Shown here: positions 46,522-57,115 of the stretch, in pieces
Numbering within the stretch: the stretch's first letter is position 1
Layout: the number at the start of each line of letters is the position of its first letter
DNA from: Posidonia oceanica
Lineage: Eukaryota > Streptophyta > Magnoliopsida > Alismatales > Posidoniaceae
NCBI GenBank assembly: GCA_037176725.1
Contig: JAZBRS010000023.1
Span: 27,585,001 to 27,649,000, forward strand
Direction: 5' to 3'
DNA: 64,000 nt
Translations under genes and position numbers: made by a program
The notes under the pieces: model-generated
Seen by the model: only the letters and a program-made list of their open reading frames with translations
Database searches by the model: none
Told to the model about the DNA's origin: nothing

Positions 46522-47196
46522 GCCCTGTAACTGCAACCTGCCATCCCACATCCTCTCCCTTGCTCCTCTGACCTCTGACACCACCCACGACCTGCCATCC
46601 CATGCTCCTGCCATCCCACGACCTCCCCTCCACCTTGCCCTGCCACCAACACCCCTCTGGCAGGCCTTGACAGAACAAAACCAACACATGAACCCATCGG
46701 CCTCGAACAGAGAAAAACAGCCACCTTTTGCCTGCGAAATTCAGAGCAAACCAAGCACCACCTTAGCCTCCGAGCCACCTTGTGTGATCCAGAAGCATTC
46801 CTGAGAGTCCACTAGAGCTTCCCGCACACTTCCCGGGCCTCCAAACCAGCCAGCAAGCTCTCCTCCGCCGCCAACTCCGACCGACCGCACACCTCCGCCG
46901 CAACATCTCCGGCACCAATCCCAGGTAGGTACCCCCTCTTCCTTGGCTCCTCACTCCTCCCTCAACCTCATGAAGCTCCACAGTCAGGCTTCGTGGCATT
47001 TCGGCCGCTCTGGTGGCCGAAAAAGCCATGAACTCCGGTGGCCAGAGGGAGGAGGCGGGTAGAGCAAACTACTCAGCAATTTCTTGCGTTAAATACATGT
47101 TTATGATGCTTGTTGCATGCTCTTGCTTATTAGCTAGCTAATTTCAAGTTTTCGATCCATTTGAGCATCTGTGCATGATCTGAAGCAACTTGACGT

Positions 47197-47959
47197 GTAG
47201 GACGCAGGAGCTGGTGCGTCCAACATAGGACGCTACCATACCTTACGTCCAACATCCTGTTCTTCCTTCTGCTGCTTTTTTTTTCTTCTTTTGCAAGTAG
47301 ATTAACATGTTTGTTAAGGTCTGAATCTCTGCACACACACTCCTCACACATGCATCCACTTGTGCTGTAATGCCATGTTTAATTTCTCCTTAAATGCATG
47401 TCATCTTAGCTGCATTTCTGCTTGATCTCAGTTCAGGGTGTTGGACGCTGGAACTTGGCGCGTCCAACATAGGATGCTGCCGTTCCATGCGTCCAATGTC
47501 CCTATCCTCTTTCAGTTCATTATCCTCTTATATTGCAATCAACCATTACATGATCATGTTACTCTAAGCATGCGTTAGCACACACACACCACTACCATGG
47601 CTTGGATCCTGTGCATAGCCTCTTAAATGCATCTTAATTCAAGTGTGCTTTACTGTCTGAGTCTGCTTTGCTTATTGGACGCCTGGTGTACCTACGTCCA
47701 ACGTTGGACGCAGCATACTAAGCATTCAACGTCTCTGTTTGATATTTATTCTGCTGATGCTTGATCGCTTTGTTCCTTTGCATTCCAGCTTCTTATTTTG
47801 ATTGCATAGCATGTCTTGTGCATCCCCAGTTACTGCATTGCATTTAGATCATTGTTCATCATAGCATGCATACATCATTTTTCAAAAATCAGAGTCCAGG
47901 TGTTGGACGCTGAAGGTCCCAGCGTCTAATGTTGAATGCTGATGATCTCAGCGTCCAAC
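47197..47959 (+). repeat. Four further palindrome doublets in LTR E
   Basis: Pairs at about 47,197-47,255, 47,440-47,498 (first member GTTGGACGC-N11-GCGTCCAAC), 47,675-47,730 and 47,902-47,959. Arms are variants of GTTGGACGC / GCGTCCAAC; loops differ. The second member of a pair is usually less perfect. Confidence 0.85.
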
Positions 47960-48871
47960 ATTTTAAACCTGCTGCATTTAGTTTTAAGTCATCGCTTTCG
48001 ACTTGATCGCTATTTTCCGCATTTTGTCGCTCCTGACGCATGCTGTAACACCCGTGCATGCTGCTAGACCCCTGTTTTGGTTTTGCGCCTTGCATTGCAC
48101 GCTTTCTCATAGTTTTCTACATCGATTTTCTTTCCCCTTTTGCATATCGCTTGCATCGTGTGGTTTTATTTGGCTTTCCCGCCTCTGCTTGCTTTCCCCG
48201 TTGCATGTCAACTTGCATTGCGTGGTTTTATCGGTGTTTTGTTTTATCGCCTGTATTTTGCATTAGGGCAGTGATGCTTACTGCCTGGAGTTCTTACGAA
48301 CCAGGACTCGCCCGGTTCGGAACACTAGTAGCGCTGCTGAGTGCGTTGACAGCATGTTTAATTCCCATACATGGCATTTAGGCACTTTAAGCAATTAAAG
48401 CATACATAGCATGGCATAGCATCTATCGCCTACGGGCGTATAGCAAAGGCAAGCAATTGCCTACATCCGACATATGCGAGCGTTTAGTCAAGAAAGATAG
48501 ACTTCTCAGGCGTGTCGGGGTGCCTAACACCTTCCCCACATGTAACAGGAGTCCTTACCCTTTCTCTGGCCCGTAATGACCATTTTGCCCTCATCCTTGG
48601 CACGAGTCATCCTTTTTGCATAGTATTGCATTCATTTGTTTGTTTTCTATGCTTTTCCTCGGTTTTCCTCACCTTCCCAATAATAGACTAGGTGGCAACT
48701 TCCTTTTGTCTTATCTTTATTTTATTCACATTTTCCTAGTGTTTTCAAGTCAAGTTTCTCCTTGGATTCACTACTAACCACGACTTCCCTCCCTCTTTCA
48801 CGGCACGATCGCATTGCGAGCTATGGTAGCGTTGCGAGGACCGCCATGGGCCCGAGCGGCGGATGGTCACA

Positions 48872-50732
48872 GCCTGTAAAACTGATTGGAGTTGCAGTCG
48901 AGTCGCCGGTCAAGCCGGTGATAGGCCTGCAACTCCAGTAGTTCAAACTGCCAAGTTTGAGGCCGGATCTGGAACTGACGAGCTAGCTAAACAGAAATCC
49001 ATCCACATAGGCATACAGAGCATTCATCCATGATTACATAGGAACAAAAATCACAAGAAACAGATGAGTGGGTCGCAAGATATCACGGCCGGAAGTTGGC
49101 CGGAAAACTAGCCTGAGTTGCAGGTCAGTCGCCTGTCAAATTGGTGGCATGACTGTAACTCAAGTGTCCTGCACAGCCAACTTCATGGCTAGATCTTGGA
49201 CTCACAAGCTAGCAAAATGATAAACTATTTACGCAGGTATATAGACCATTAAACAGAGATTAAAAGCAAATATTGAACAAGCAAAATGGGGCTTCGAGGT
49301 GGCCAGAGCAACACCTCAAAGTCGGGCCGACAGGCTGGCTGTGTTGCAGGTCAGTCACCGGCCACACCGGCGCCTGACCTAGCAGTCCGATGGCCGGACT
49401 TCAACGCCAGAATTCACCACGGTGGTGAAGCCTAAAAAGCCAGCGAGGGTTGGGGAAGCTAATCCGACGCTTCCAAGAATCCAACCATGCCTTCGGCGTG
49501 GAGAATGGTGGTCCGAGACAGTCGACCCATCCCCACCCCATTCGGTCACCGTCGTTCGTCGAGCTCCAGCCACAGGAGCAACCGAGCATGTGAGGAGTGG
49601 GCTGGGAAGCCTCTAGGTGCGGAGGAGGATGCGAGGGTGCATCCCGGAGCCAAGGAGGGAGGTCTGTGCCTCCGTCCCGCCCTCGTCGGCGCTTCACCGG
49701 CGTTGGCAAACGGCTGTGACCGTTGGGTCGGCCAAGGTCACGGGGGGAGGAGCTAGCTATACGGGAAGAAAGGGGAGAGGTCCGTGAAGCTTCCCGGATC
49801 CTCAGATGGGTAATGCACCTAGGGACTAACCTGTTGTGGCATTGCCGGAGTTGGCGGGCTGGGGCCGATGTTCTCGTCGACGTTGGGGAAGAAGGTGTGG
49901 AGCGGCGCGGCGAAGGCTCAGGAAGGCTTGGGGAGTGTTGGGATCGCACGAGGAGGACTGGGGGAGGCTCTCTAGACACTCAATTGCACTTGGGAAGCAA
50001 AGGAGGAGTGGGGAGTTCGAGAGTGGTGAACGGTGGTTGGGTTTAGGCGGCAAGGAGGGGTTTTGTTCTGTTGTGGCATCTTCGCGCACGAGGGCGAGAA
50101 AGGATGACAATCACAAAGGTGGGGCAGTGAGAGCTCATGAGAGAGCTGGGTAGGTGAAGGACGGGAAGGCTGGCAGGTGAAGGATGGGAGGTCGGAGGTG
50201 GCAGGACGCAGGGTCGGAGGTGGCCAGAGGTGGCAGTCATGCTCCGAAGTTGGGTGGCTAGAGATGGCGTGCATGGGAGCAAGTGCGGAGAGACTGGCGT
50301 GGTAGGTGAGGGAGGTGGCATGCACGGCGCAGCGCAGCCCGGCAAAGGGCTGGCGGAATACGTCCAAATGAACGTGCGGCAGGAGCTTGGACAGTCTGCA
50401 TATTTACAGTCTAGTCGCCCCAGTGCTTGGCGCCTGACTCAGTCGCCCCTAGTCCTAGCGACAGAAGTCAGTCGCCTGTGCATGTGGCGACCAGACGTGT
50501 AGCTCAGTTGATCGGGCTGAAAATGGGCTTGGGCTTGGTTGGAAGGTTAGGTTAGGTTAGGTTTTGGAAATGGGAAATGAGTTGTTTTGGGTTTATTTTG
50601 GGTTGGATTGGGTTTGGGAATTGAAATTGGATTGTTTTAGGTAGGGTTCTGAAAGTGGATTGCGCCACACCTTCTTCTGAGCCAACTTCCAGGAATTCTC
50701 CAGCAAAAGCCTGTCAAAATGGGATGTCTACA
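48872..50732 (-). other. Right part of LTR G with GC-rich island
   Basis: Contains AGTCGCC-type hairpins (49,115-49,143; 49,353-49,376; 50,411-50,432; 50,470-50,493), a GC-rich island (49,400-50,350) open in several frames without any domain, and a G/T-rich end (50,520-50,660). The island has the position and character of those in LTRs A and H. Confidence 0.5.
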
Positions 50733-51378
50733 GTATCTATGGTCGAGCTAAGGGACAAGTGGGCTAAGCCCAAGCTATTTCACAAGAAGAAGGAACCCTC
50801 GAAAAACAAAAGACCCTCCATGAATGTGGGATGGGAGATCATAAGGAGAATTGGCTACAAGGAAGGCCAGGGCTTAGGCCCAGAAGGAAAAAGAACGAAG
50901 GAGCCGGTAAAAGCTTGTGACAGAGAAGGGAAGGGAGGACTTCGATCCGAATTCATCCCCACTGGGAAATATTATTTTGGCAAAATCAAGCAAACACACT
51001 CTCCAAAGTGCAGAGGACACAGCCGATGAAAACATTTCTGGCTTATTCCAAACACTTGAATTGCCAGCAGAGCCTCACGAAGGTCAGACTGCAAGGGAGT
51101 CAATAGTAGAGCCTCACGAAGGTCAGACTGTAGCAGCAGAGCCTCACAAAGGTCAGACTACAATAGAGTTGCCAGCAGAGCCTCAAGAAGGTCAAACTAC
51201 AACATCGCTGCCACCACTATTAGGCGCACTGGCTCCCGAACCTCCGGACAAGCCACCTCTTTCTTCTTCTCCCTCTTCTTCCAGCACCGCCGCTTCCAAG
51301 CCTCCGCTTCCTCTAGCTCCGAACATCTTTTCCTCTTTGGAGCAACTGACGGGGCAAAGTCTACGCAAGTCACAATGA
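50733..51378 (+). pseudogene. Element F G-patch and protease-RT linker
   Basis: A frame entered from LTR G carries RDKWAKPKLFHKKK and a G-patch at about 50,820-50,905 (NVGWEIIRRIGY, then GQGLGPEGKRTKEPV). A frameshift near 50,990-51,000 moves reading to the frame 50,917-51,378, which holds four copies of EPHEGQT-like peptide (about 51,067-51,205) and a Ser/Pro-rich stretch (PPLSSSPSSSSTAASKPPL). G-patches after the protease are known from retroviruses and plant gypsy elements and bind RNA. Several further stops separate this from RT. Confidence 0.75.
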
Positions 51379-51445
51379 CTCGTAGATAAGGTTTGCCGCC
51401 TCACCGCGAATCTCTCTGAAGATTTGCAGCCTCAAATGCCTGAAA

Positions 51446-53103
51446 TTGACCCTGATCCAGGGGCAGATGATTAGCTTTTCGAAGATGGTGGGAACGTCGA
51501 CAATGACGAGCCCACCTAGAAAGGCTCCTACCTCTACTGATGGAGGTAACTCTAGGGGCATCTCCTTAGATTCTATAAATAAAATTTTATTTAATTCTGC
51601 ATTGTTTTCGTTTCCTAGGAATAAAAGTGATTTACTTTCTGTTTTCAATAAGGGAGAGGATCACCATGTTTGCTCTAGCAGCTCGCTGTCAACTTCGACC
51701 ACCGTTTCCAAAACTGTGCGCGTGTGTCAATACACGGAGGCAATGCCTCAGGAGCTAGCTACTGCTAACATGGTCTTCCTAGTAGAAGAATTTGACCGAT
51801 TTGGGAAGTACACTGGAATAGAGGCATACGAGCTGGTCGGTTGCAGTAATGATGAAGAGGATCAAGAGGCCGACTCAGATCTCCTTAAGCACCTCATGGA
51901 CAAATATGACGAGCAAACAAAGACAGCCGAAGAAGAGACCGTGGAGGTCAACCTGGGGACCGTAGAAGAGCTAAAACCCATACTCATAAGTGCAAGCTTG
52001 AGCCCAAAAGAGCGGGAGGAAATGGTGCAAATCTTAAAGACATGCCAGGCCTACAATCAGCACTAGTGGAACACCTGCTTCCACTAACTCTGGAGCCAAA
52101 CCCGTCAAGCAGAAATTGTGGCGATTAAGGTCGGAACTCGTGCTTAAAGTCAAAGAAGAAATTGACAGGCTCCATAAAGCAAAGTTCATCAAAGTGGTGG
52201 TGTAACCCGGTTGGGTCTCAAACATAGTGCTAGTAGCCAAGAAGGATAGAAGAGTTCGAGTTTGCATTGACTATCGCAACCTCAACGCTGCCTGTCCCAA
52301 AGACGACTTCCCTTTGCCACATATTGACTTGCTAGTGGACAATACAGTGGGATTTGAGATGCTATCTTCCATGAATGGTTTCTCCGGTTACAACCAAATC
52401 AAGCTAGCAGAAGAAGACCAAGAGAAGACGTCGCAAGAATGCCAGCGCAACATATCAAAGAGCAATGATGGCTATCTTCCACGACATGATGCATGATTGC
52501 ATGGAGGTGTACGTTGATGACATCTTGGTCAAATCAAAGACATGGGAAGGGCACTTCGAAGCACTAAGAAGGGTTCTAAGCAGAGCAAGGCAGTATCAAT
52601 TGAAAATGAACCCAAAGAAGTGCGTGTTTGGGGTAACAGCCGGAAAGCTACTGGACTTCATCATCAGCAAAAGAGGAATTGAGATAGACCCACAAAAGGC
52701 TAGAGCAATAACACAAATGCCCCCTCCCTGAAACATGAAGGAGCTTAGAGGACTTATCAGCCGCTTGCAACTCATTAGAAGGTTCATCTCGCAACACGCC
52801 GACCAATGTAAGCCGTTCTATGAGCTACTAAAAGGAGGAAAGGAATTTGCTTGGGATGAGAGGTGCCAGAAGGCCTTTGATGAGCTCAAAGCATACCTCA
52901 TGAGCCCTCCGGTGGTAGTCACTGCATCATCAACAGGAGTAGTGCTGGCTCAACATTGTGAGGATGGAAAGAAAGAGAAGGCTATCTACTACCTGAGTAG
53001 GACCTTCCAAGAAAAATGTAGAGAAGTATACGGCCATAGAAAAGCATTGCCTGGCCTTGGTATGGGCATCCCAAAAGTTGAGACACTACTTCCTGGCCCA
53101 TAA
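51446..53103 (+). pseudogene. Element F reverse transcriptase and RNase H, broken
   Basis: 51,446-52,066 holds the RT N-terminal approach (VNLGTVEELKPILISASLSP). After a frame change and a TAA at 52,203, 52,227-52,440 has VCIDYRNLNAACPKDDFPLP and GYNQIKLAEEDQEKT. A deletion at about 52,432 removes the segment normally found before KNA.ATYQRAM and shifts the frame. 52,433-52,731 then has the catalytic YVDD (EVYVDDILVKS) and FHDMMHD. A TGA at 52,729-52,731 precedes the RNase H (52,735-53,103: PVVVTASSTGVVLAQ, YYLSRTFQEKCREVYG), which loses frame near 53,050. RT copies the RNA into DNA; this copy cannot be functional. Confidence 0.88.
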
Positions 53104-53821
53104 AGTCTGTTACATCGCAAAGATGGACCCAATCAAATACATGTTCGAGAAACCAGCCCTCTCTGGAAGATTGGCAAGATGGCATCTCCTCCTCACTGAA
53201 TTTGACTTGCAATATGTATCTCAGAAAGCAGTCAAGGGGCAAGCCATAGCAGATCACTTGGCGGGATTACCCATAGAAGACTATCAACCAGTCCAAATAA
53301 ACTTCCTCGATGAAGAAATACTGGAAATACGAGCTGCCAAGTCTCCCACTCAACAGTGGACCCTCTACTTTGATGGAGCACTCAACAGACAAGGGATAGG
53401 CATCAGAGTGGCACTTCTCAGCCCAAAAGGAGTTCTCATCCCCCGAGCTGTGCAGTTAAACTTCGCCGCAAATACCAAAAATGTTGCAAAATACGAGGCC
53501 TTGATCCTCATATTATGCCTAGCGCTGGAGCTAAGGGCAAAGTGGCTAAAACTTATCGCGGACTCCTAGTTGGTTCTACGGCAAATTCTAAACAAATATA
53601 GAACCCTTAACCCAAGGCTGGAAACGTACAAAGGCATTGCTCGCCTACTATTGGCTCGATTCCAACAATTAGTATATGTCTATACTCTTCGGAGTCATAA
53701 CCTGCTAGCAGATGCCCTCGCTTCGTTGGCCTCCTCGATCGAGTTCCCCGTCAATATCCAAGAATGGACAATCATGGTACAGCAACACGGGACATCCACC
53801 ATTGACTCAATTGAGCCATGA
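53057..53821 (+). pseudogene. Element F RNase H tail and second (aRNH) RNase H domain
   Basis: 53,057-53,330 is the end of the first RNase H and connection (SQKLRHYFLAHKVCY, ADHLAGLP). The archaeal-type RNase H follows (53,350-53,760): YFDGALNRQGIG, AKYEALIL, LIADS, LLADALASLAS. The expected acidic residues D-E-D-D are all present, but a TAG splits it at 53,567-53,569. Dual RNase H domains are a hallmark of the Tat clade, where the extra one appears to supply catalysis. Confidence 0.85.
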
Positions 53822-53824
53822 GCC

Positions 53825-55135
53825 GTGGAGCTTAGACAAAAAGTTGGGGAATCAAAGACAGCCAAGTTTGAAGTTTGCTACAACATAGAGGATGATGGGA
53901 ACCCATGGTTCTTTGATATCCAGAACTACATCCAAGACGGGATCTTCCCCAATTATGCAACTTCACAAGACAGAGAGACAGTTAGAAGGATGGCCACAAG
54001 ATACTTCGTGTGAGCCGGAATCCTTTTCAAAAGGTCCTTCAGTGGAATAGAGCTGCGCTGCATCACTTACAAGGAGGTTGGCGTTATCCTAAGGGAAATG
54101 CATGAAGGAATATGTGGAGGACACATCAGTTCTTAGTTCATGGCAAAAATGATACTGCACAGAGGATACTACTGGCCCACAATGGAAGTAGATTGTGCAA
54201 ACAAGGTGAAGAGATGCAAGCAATGCCAGATCCATGCAGATAGAATACATGCACCAGCATCAGAGCTAAACCCGACTCAAGCAGTATGGCCTTTCTCCAT
54301 GTGGGCATTTGATGTCATAGGACCCTTCAACACCAAAAAGCAGAATAGGTTCATACTCACAGCCACTGAGTACATTACCAAATGGGCTGAAGCAGAAGTA
54401 TTCACCGAGATCAAAGCTTCAAATCTTTGCAAGTTCATGCAGTAAAATATCCTCTCAAGGTTCGGAGTTCCAAAGAGACTAGTAGCAGACAATGGCGTAA
54501 TCTTCGTATCCCAAGACTTCAAAAAGCTCTGTAAAAAGTTTAAGATTGAATTGGATCATTCATCGCCATATTTCCCCCAAGGTAATGGGCAAGCTGAAGC
54601 TACTAATAAAACGTTAATCCGAATCCTTAAGAAAACGGTAGGAGGAGCCAAGGGACATGATTGGACAGATAAATTAATTAATACCTTATGGGCCTATCGA
54701 ACCTCCATAAGAACGCCTACGGGTCAAACCCCGTTTGCGCTTACTTATGGTATGGAGACAGTAGTCCCATTTGAGATCATGGTCCCCTCATCTAGAGTAT
54801 AACTCGATGATGAGATAACTACCGAAGATAAAAGGCAATTATTAAGTCTACAGTTAGATTTGCTAGATGAGAAGCGGTTGCAAGCAGCTGAGCATGCACA
54901 CCTCTACCAAGAACGACTTGCAAGAGCTTATAAAAAGAAGGTAATTGAACGTAAATTCAATATTGGTGAATGGGTGCTTAAAGAGATCCTTCCTTGCAAG
55001 CATGGGAAACTGAGACCGAATTGGGAAGGACCATACTTAGTGGTTGAGGCATATCCAGGCAATGCTTATTGTTTGGCAAGAGAGGATGGCACTAGGTTTG
55101 AATATCGCTGGAACCTCAAGAGGTACTACCCTTGA
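53825..55135 (+). pseudogene. Element F integrase, with in-frame stops
   Basis: Zinc-binding HHCC (HEGICGGH near 54,100; CKQCQ near 54,220), RNase-H-fold core with all three catalytic acids (FDVIGPF, ADNGVIF, and the E in PQGNGQAEATNKT) and the C-terminal domain (KFNIGEWVLKEI, NWEGPYLVVEAYPGNAYCL, ending LKRYYP). Stops: 54,011-54,013 (TGA), about 54,135 (TAG), 54,443-54,445 (TAA) and 54,800-54,802 (TAA). The last one is CAA in the second copy at 61,669-61,671. No chromodomain. Integrase inserts the cDNA into the host chromosome. Confidence 0.88.
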
Positions 55136-57015
55136 CATGCACACTGAGCCGTTAGATTACCCGTGCTTGAGGACCTACTGCTTTTGAAGCCTAGGAGTCA
55201 TGCCTTAGCCTCACCTCACAAACACTTTGTGGAAGAAGGAAGGGAAATGATCCAACACTGAGATAGAGGCAAAACCATAAGGAGCCCCCTCCCAGTTCAT
55301 GAACAACAAGTCTACACACATCCCTTGAGTCAGACACGTTACCCTAGTACAAATTGGGTAGGCGTCTAAGGCCAAAACCTAGAAGTGCAAAAAAGAGGGG
55401 AGTGTACCAAATAGAAGAGTGTCTCGGTCCGTCAAGGAACGAGTATCCATTGATCGAGCACTCAAACAGGGTGAGACTACTTGCCAAAATACCAAGAAAA
55501 AAAAGGAAGAAAAGAAGACAACAAAGAAGCTGTCCATGTGCAAGAAAAGAAAGAGAATGGAAAAGAAGGCAGCAAAGAAGCTGTCCAAGAGTCAAAATTG
55601 AAAAATTGGGGAAATACTAGGTGCAGTAGGAATCAACCTTGAACTAGGAGGGGTATAGGCTTCAAATCTTCAGTTGAAATCTTAGGATAGGACATTGACC
55701 TTCCTTCCACCTACATCCTACACTGTACACTTAGAGGCATGGGGCAGAAGCCTAGGTCTAGTGGCGGTTAGGTGCCAAAGCAAACCCAGGGTATCTTCTG
55801 ACTCTAAGATGTACAAGAGACCAAACTGTCAAGGTTTTCCAACCATGAGATCGCCTGTTTCCCAACGTCTTGGATGATTCTTCTTCTCTTACAAAAAACC
55901 AAAAATCCAAAAAAATGATAAAATAAAAAATCCAAAAAAAAAATTGATAAAACCAAAAATCCAAAAAAAATGATAAAACCAAAAATCCAAAAAAATGATA
56001 AAACCAAAAATGCAAAAAAAAATGATAAAACCAAAAATCCAAAAAATGATAAAACAAAAAATCCAAAAAAATAATAAAATCAAAAATCCAAAAATGATAA
56101 AACCAAAAATCCAAAAAAATAATAAAATCAAAAATCCAAAAATGATAAAACCAAAAATCCAAAAAAAAAAGATAAAACAAAAAATCCAAAAAAAAAAGCA
56201 AAAGATCAAAAATCCAAAAATAGTGAGTAGGGTAAAATCTACCCAACCAACATCACCTCATAAAACTGATAACAAATAAGGCCGATGATGCAAGAATCTA
56301 GGAAATTTTACGACTCCGCATCGTACTTGACCCCTCCTATTCAGGTCGGTCACTTGGTATTTGCCTACGAGCCAAGACTGCAATCTCAAGAAGAAACAGT
56401 CCCCCGCTAGGCATACCAAATTTAGACAACAAAGCTGAGGCCAATGCTTGTTATCCAAAACCTAAGTTTCCCTTAATTTTTCATTGCATCAAGACTTGTT
56501 GTTTCATAGCATTAGGTTTGTTTAAAGTATGCATTGTATATATGATATTCCTAAGTTTTCTAAAGCCATTTTGGATTCCACTATGTTAAGGACGTGTCTG
56601 AGTTTTCAGAGGTCACTTTGGACTAGGGGCAATAATACCCCCTAGATGGAATAACAAATTTGCCAAGATTGTGCAGAAAAATAGTTTAGATGCAATAAAG
56701 GAGCAAAACTCAGCATCCAACGTTGGACACACCATCTGGAGCAGACAACGATCACCAGAGGAATGTTAGCCACGGGATATGAGGCATCTTACGTTGTAAG
56801 TTCCAGTTTGAGCGTCTTACGTTTTAACTGTGACTTAAGCTGCAAAATTCTTAAAGAGGGGCCTTGATCCCATGCTGAAATCACTAGGGAGTATTTCGAA
56901 GCTCAGAACAGTCTGAAGCACATGAACAAGGATGAAAAAGAAAAAAAGAAAAATGAAAGAGATATTTATTTCCTTGAAAATAAACAAATACATGGTTCAA
57001 AAATGAAATGAATTA
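55136..57015 (+). other. 3' noncoding region of element F
   Basis: Near-identical in plan to 62,010-63,890. Contains the GCAGCAAAGAAGCTGTCC repeats (55,519-55,590), an A-rich minisatellite (55,897-56,225), a conserved stretch (56,225-56,460) and GTTGGACGC-like hairpin relics (56,709-56,735; 56,786-56,830). No gene. Confidence 0.65.
55897..56225 (+). repeat. Minisatellite CCAAAAATCCAAAAAATGATAAAA
   Basis: About 15 units of 18-25 bp combining CCAAAAATCC and AAAAATGATAAAA. The homologous array in F2 is 62,777-63,070; elements B and C have its T-rich complement at 15,720-15,850 and 39,100-39,140. Reading frames through it (Phe/Trp/Ile-rich) are spurious. Confidence 0.85.
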
Positions 57016-57115
57016 CAATAATTGCCTATCTAATTGTCTTCTTCCTCTTCCTGCGCAGCACGCCGGTCGCTTCAACCCACTCCTCAGGTTTGGGCAGTAG
57101 CTTTGAATACCAACT

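Larger units (their letters stand above)
46315..48871 (+). mobile_element. Solo LTR E (2,557 bp)
   Basis: Starts TGTTGACACCCCATTTTGAC, ends GGATGGTCACA, with no PBS after it. Flanks GCCGG (46,310-46,314) and GCCTG (48,872-48,876) look like a 5 bp TSD with one change. LTR G sequence continues on both sides. Inside are five sites of GTTGGACGC hairpins, mostly doublets (46,465-47,959), and, in reverse orientation to LTRs A, H and G, the conserved block (48,491-48,560) and a PBS-like TGGCAACTTCC (48,693-48,703). A solo LTR results from recombination between the two LTRs of one element. Confidence 0.8.
35519..50732 (-). mobile_element. LTR G: 5' LTR of element D, split by nested insertions
   Basis: Three pieces: 35,519-36,272, 45,670-46,314 and 48,872-50,732, about 3.26 kb together. 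The left end TGTAGTAACCC is beside the D PBS; the right end AAAATGGGATGTCTACA abuts element F at 50,733. Element C sits between the first two pieces (GAAAC duplicated) and solo LTR E between the last two. The pieces are collinear: 36,105-36,272 is repeated at 45,803-45,958 as part of a tandem duplication of about 290 bp that spans the C insertion point. It carries the conserved block (35,822-35,890) and the PBS-like 9-mer (35,681-35,689). Confidence 0.75.

Noticed and set aside
46463..46804. 113-codon plus ORF in solo LTR E
   Set aside because: Pro/His-rich reading through the palindromes; no homologue and no domain.
49401..49979. 192-codon minus-strand ORF
   Set aside because: Pro/Ser/Arg-rich, inside the GC-rich island of LTR G, no recognisable motif and overlapping ORFs on the other strand.
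55758..56246. Phe/Trp-rich ORF of 162 codons and its Lys-rich counterpart
   Set aside because: Translation of the CCAAAAATCC minisatellite; no independent support.
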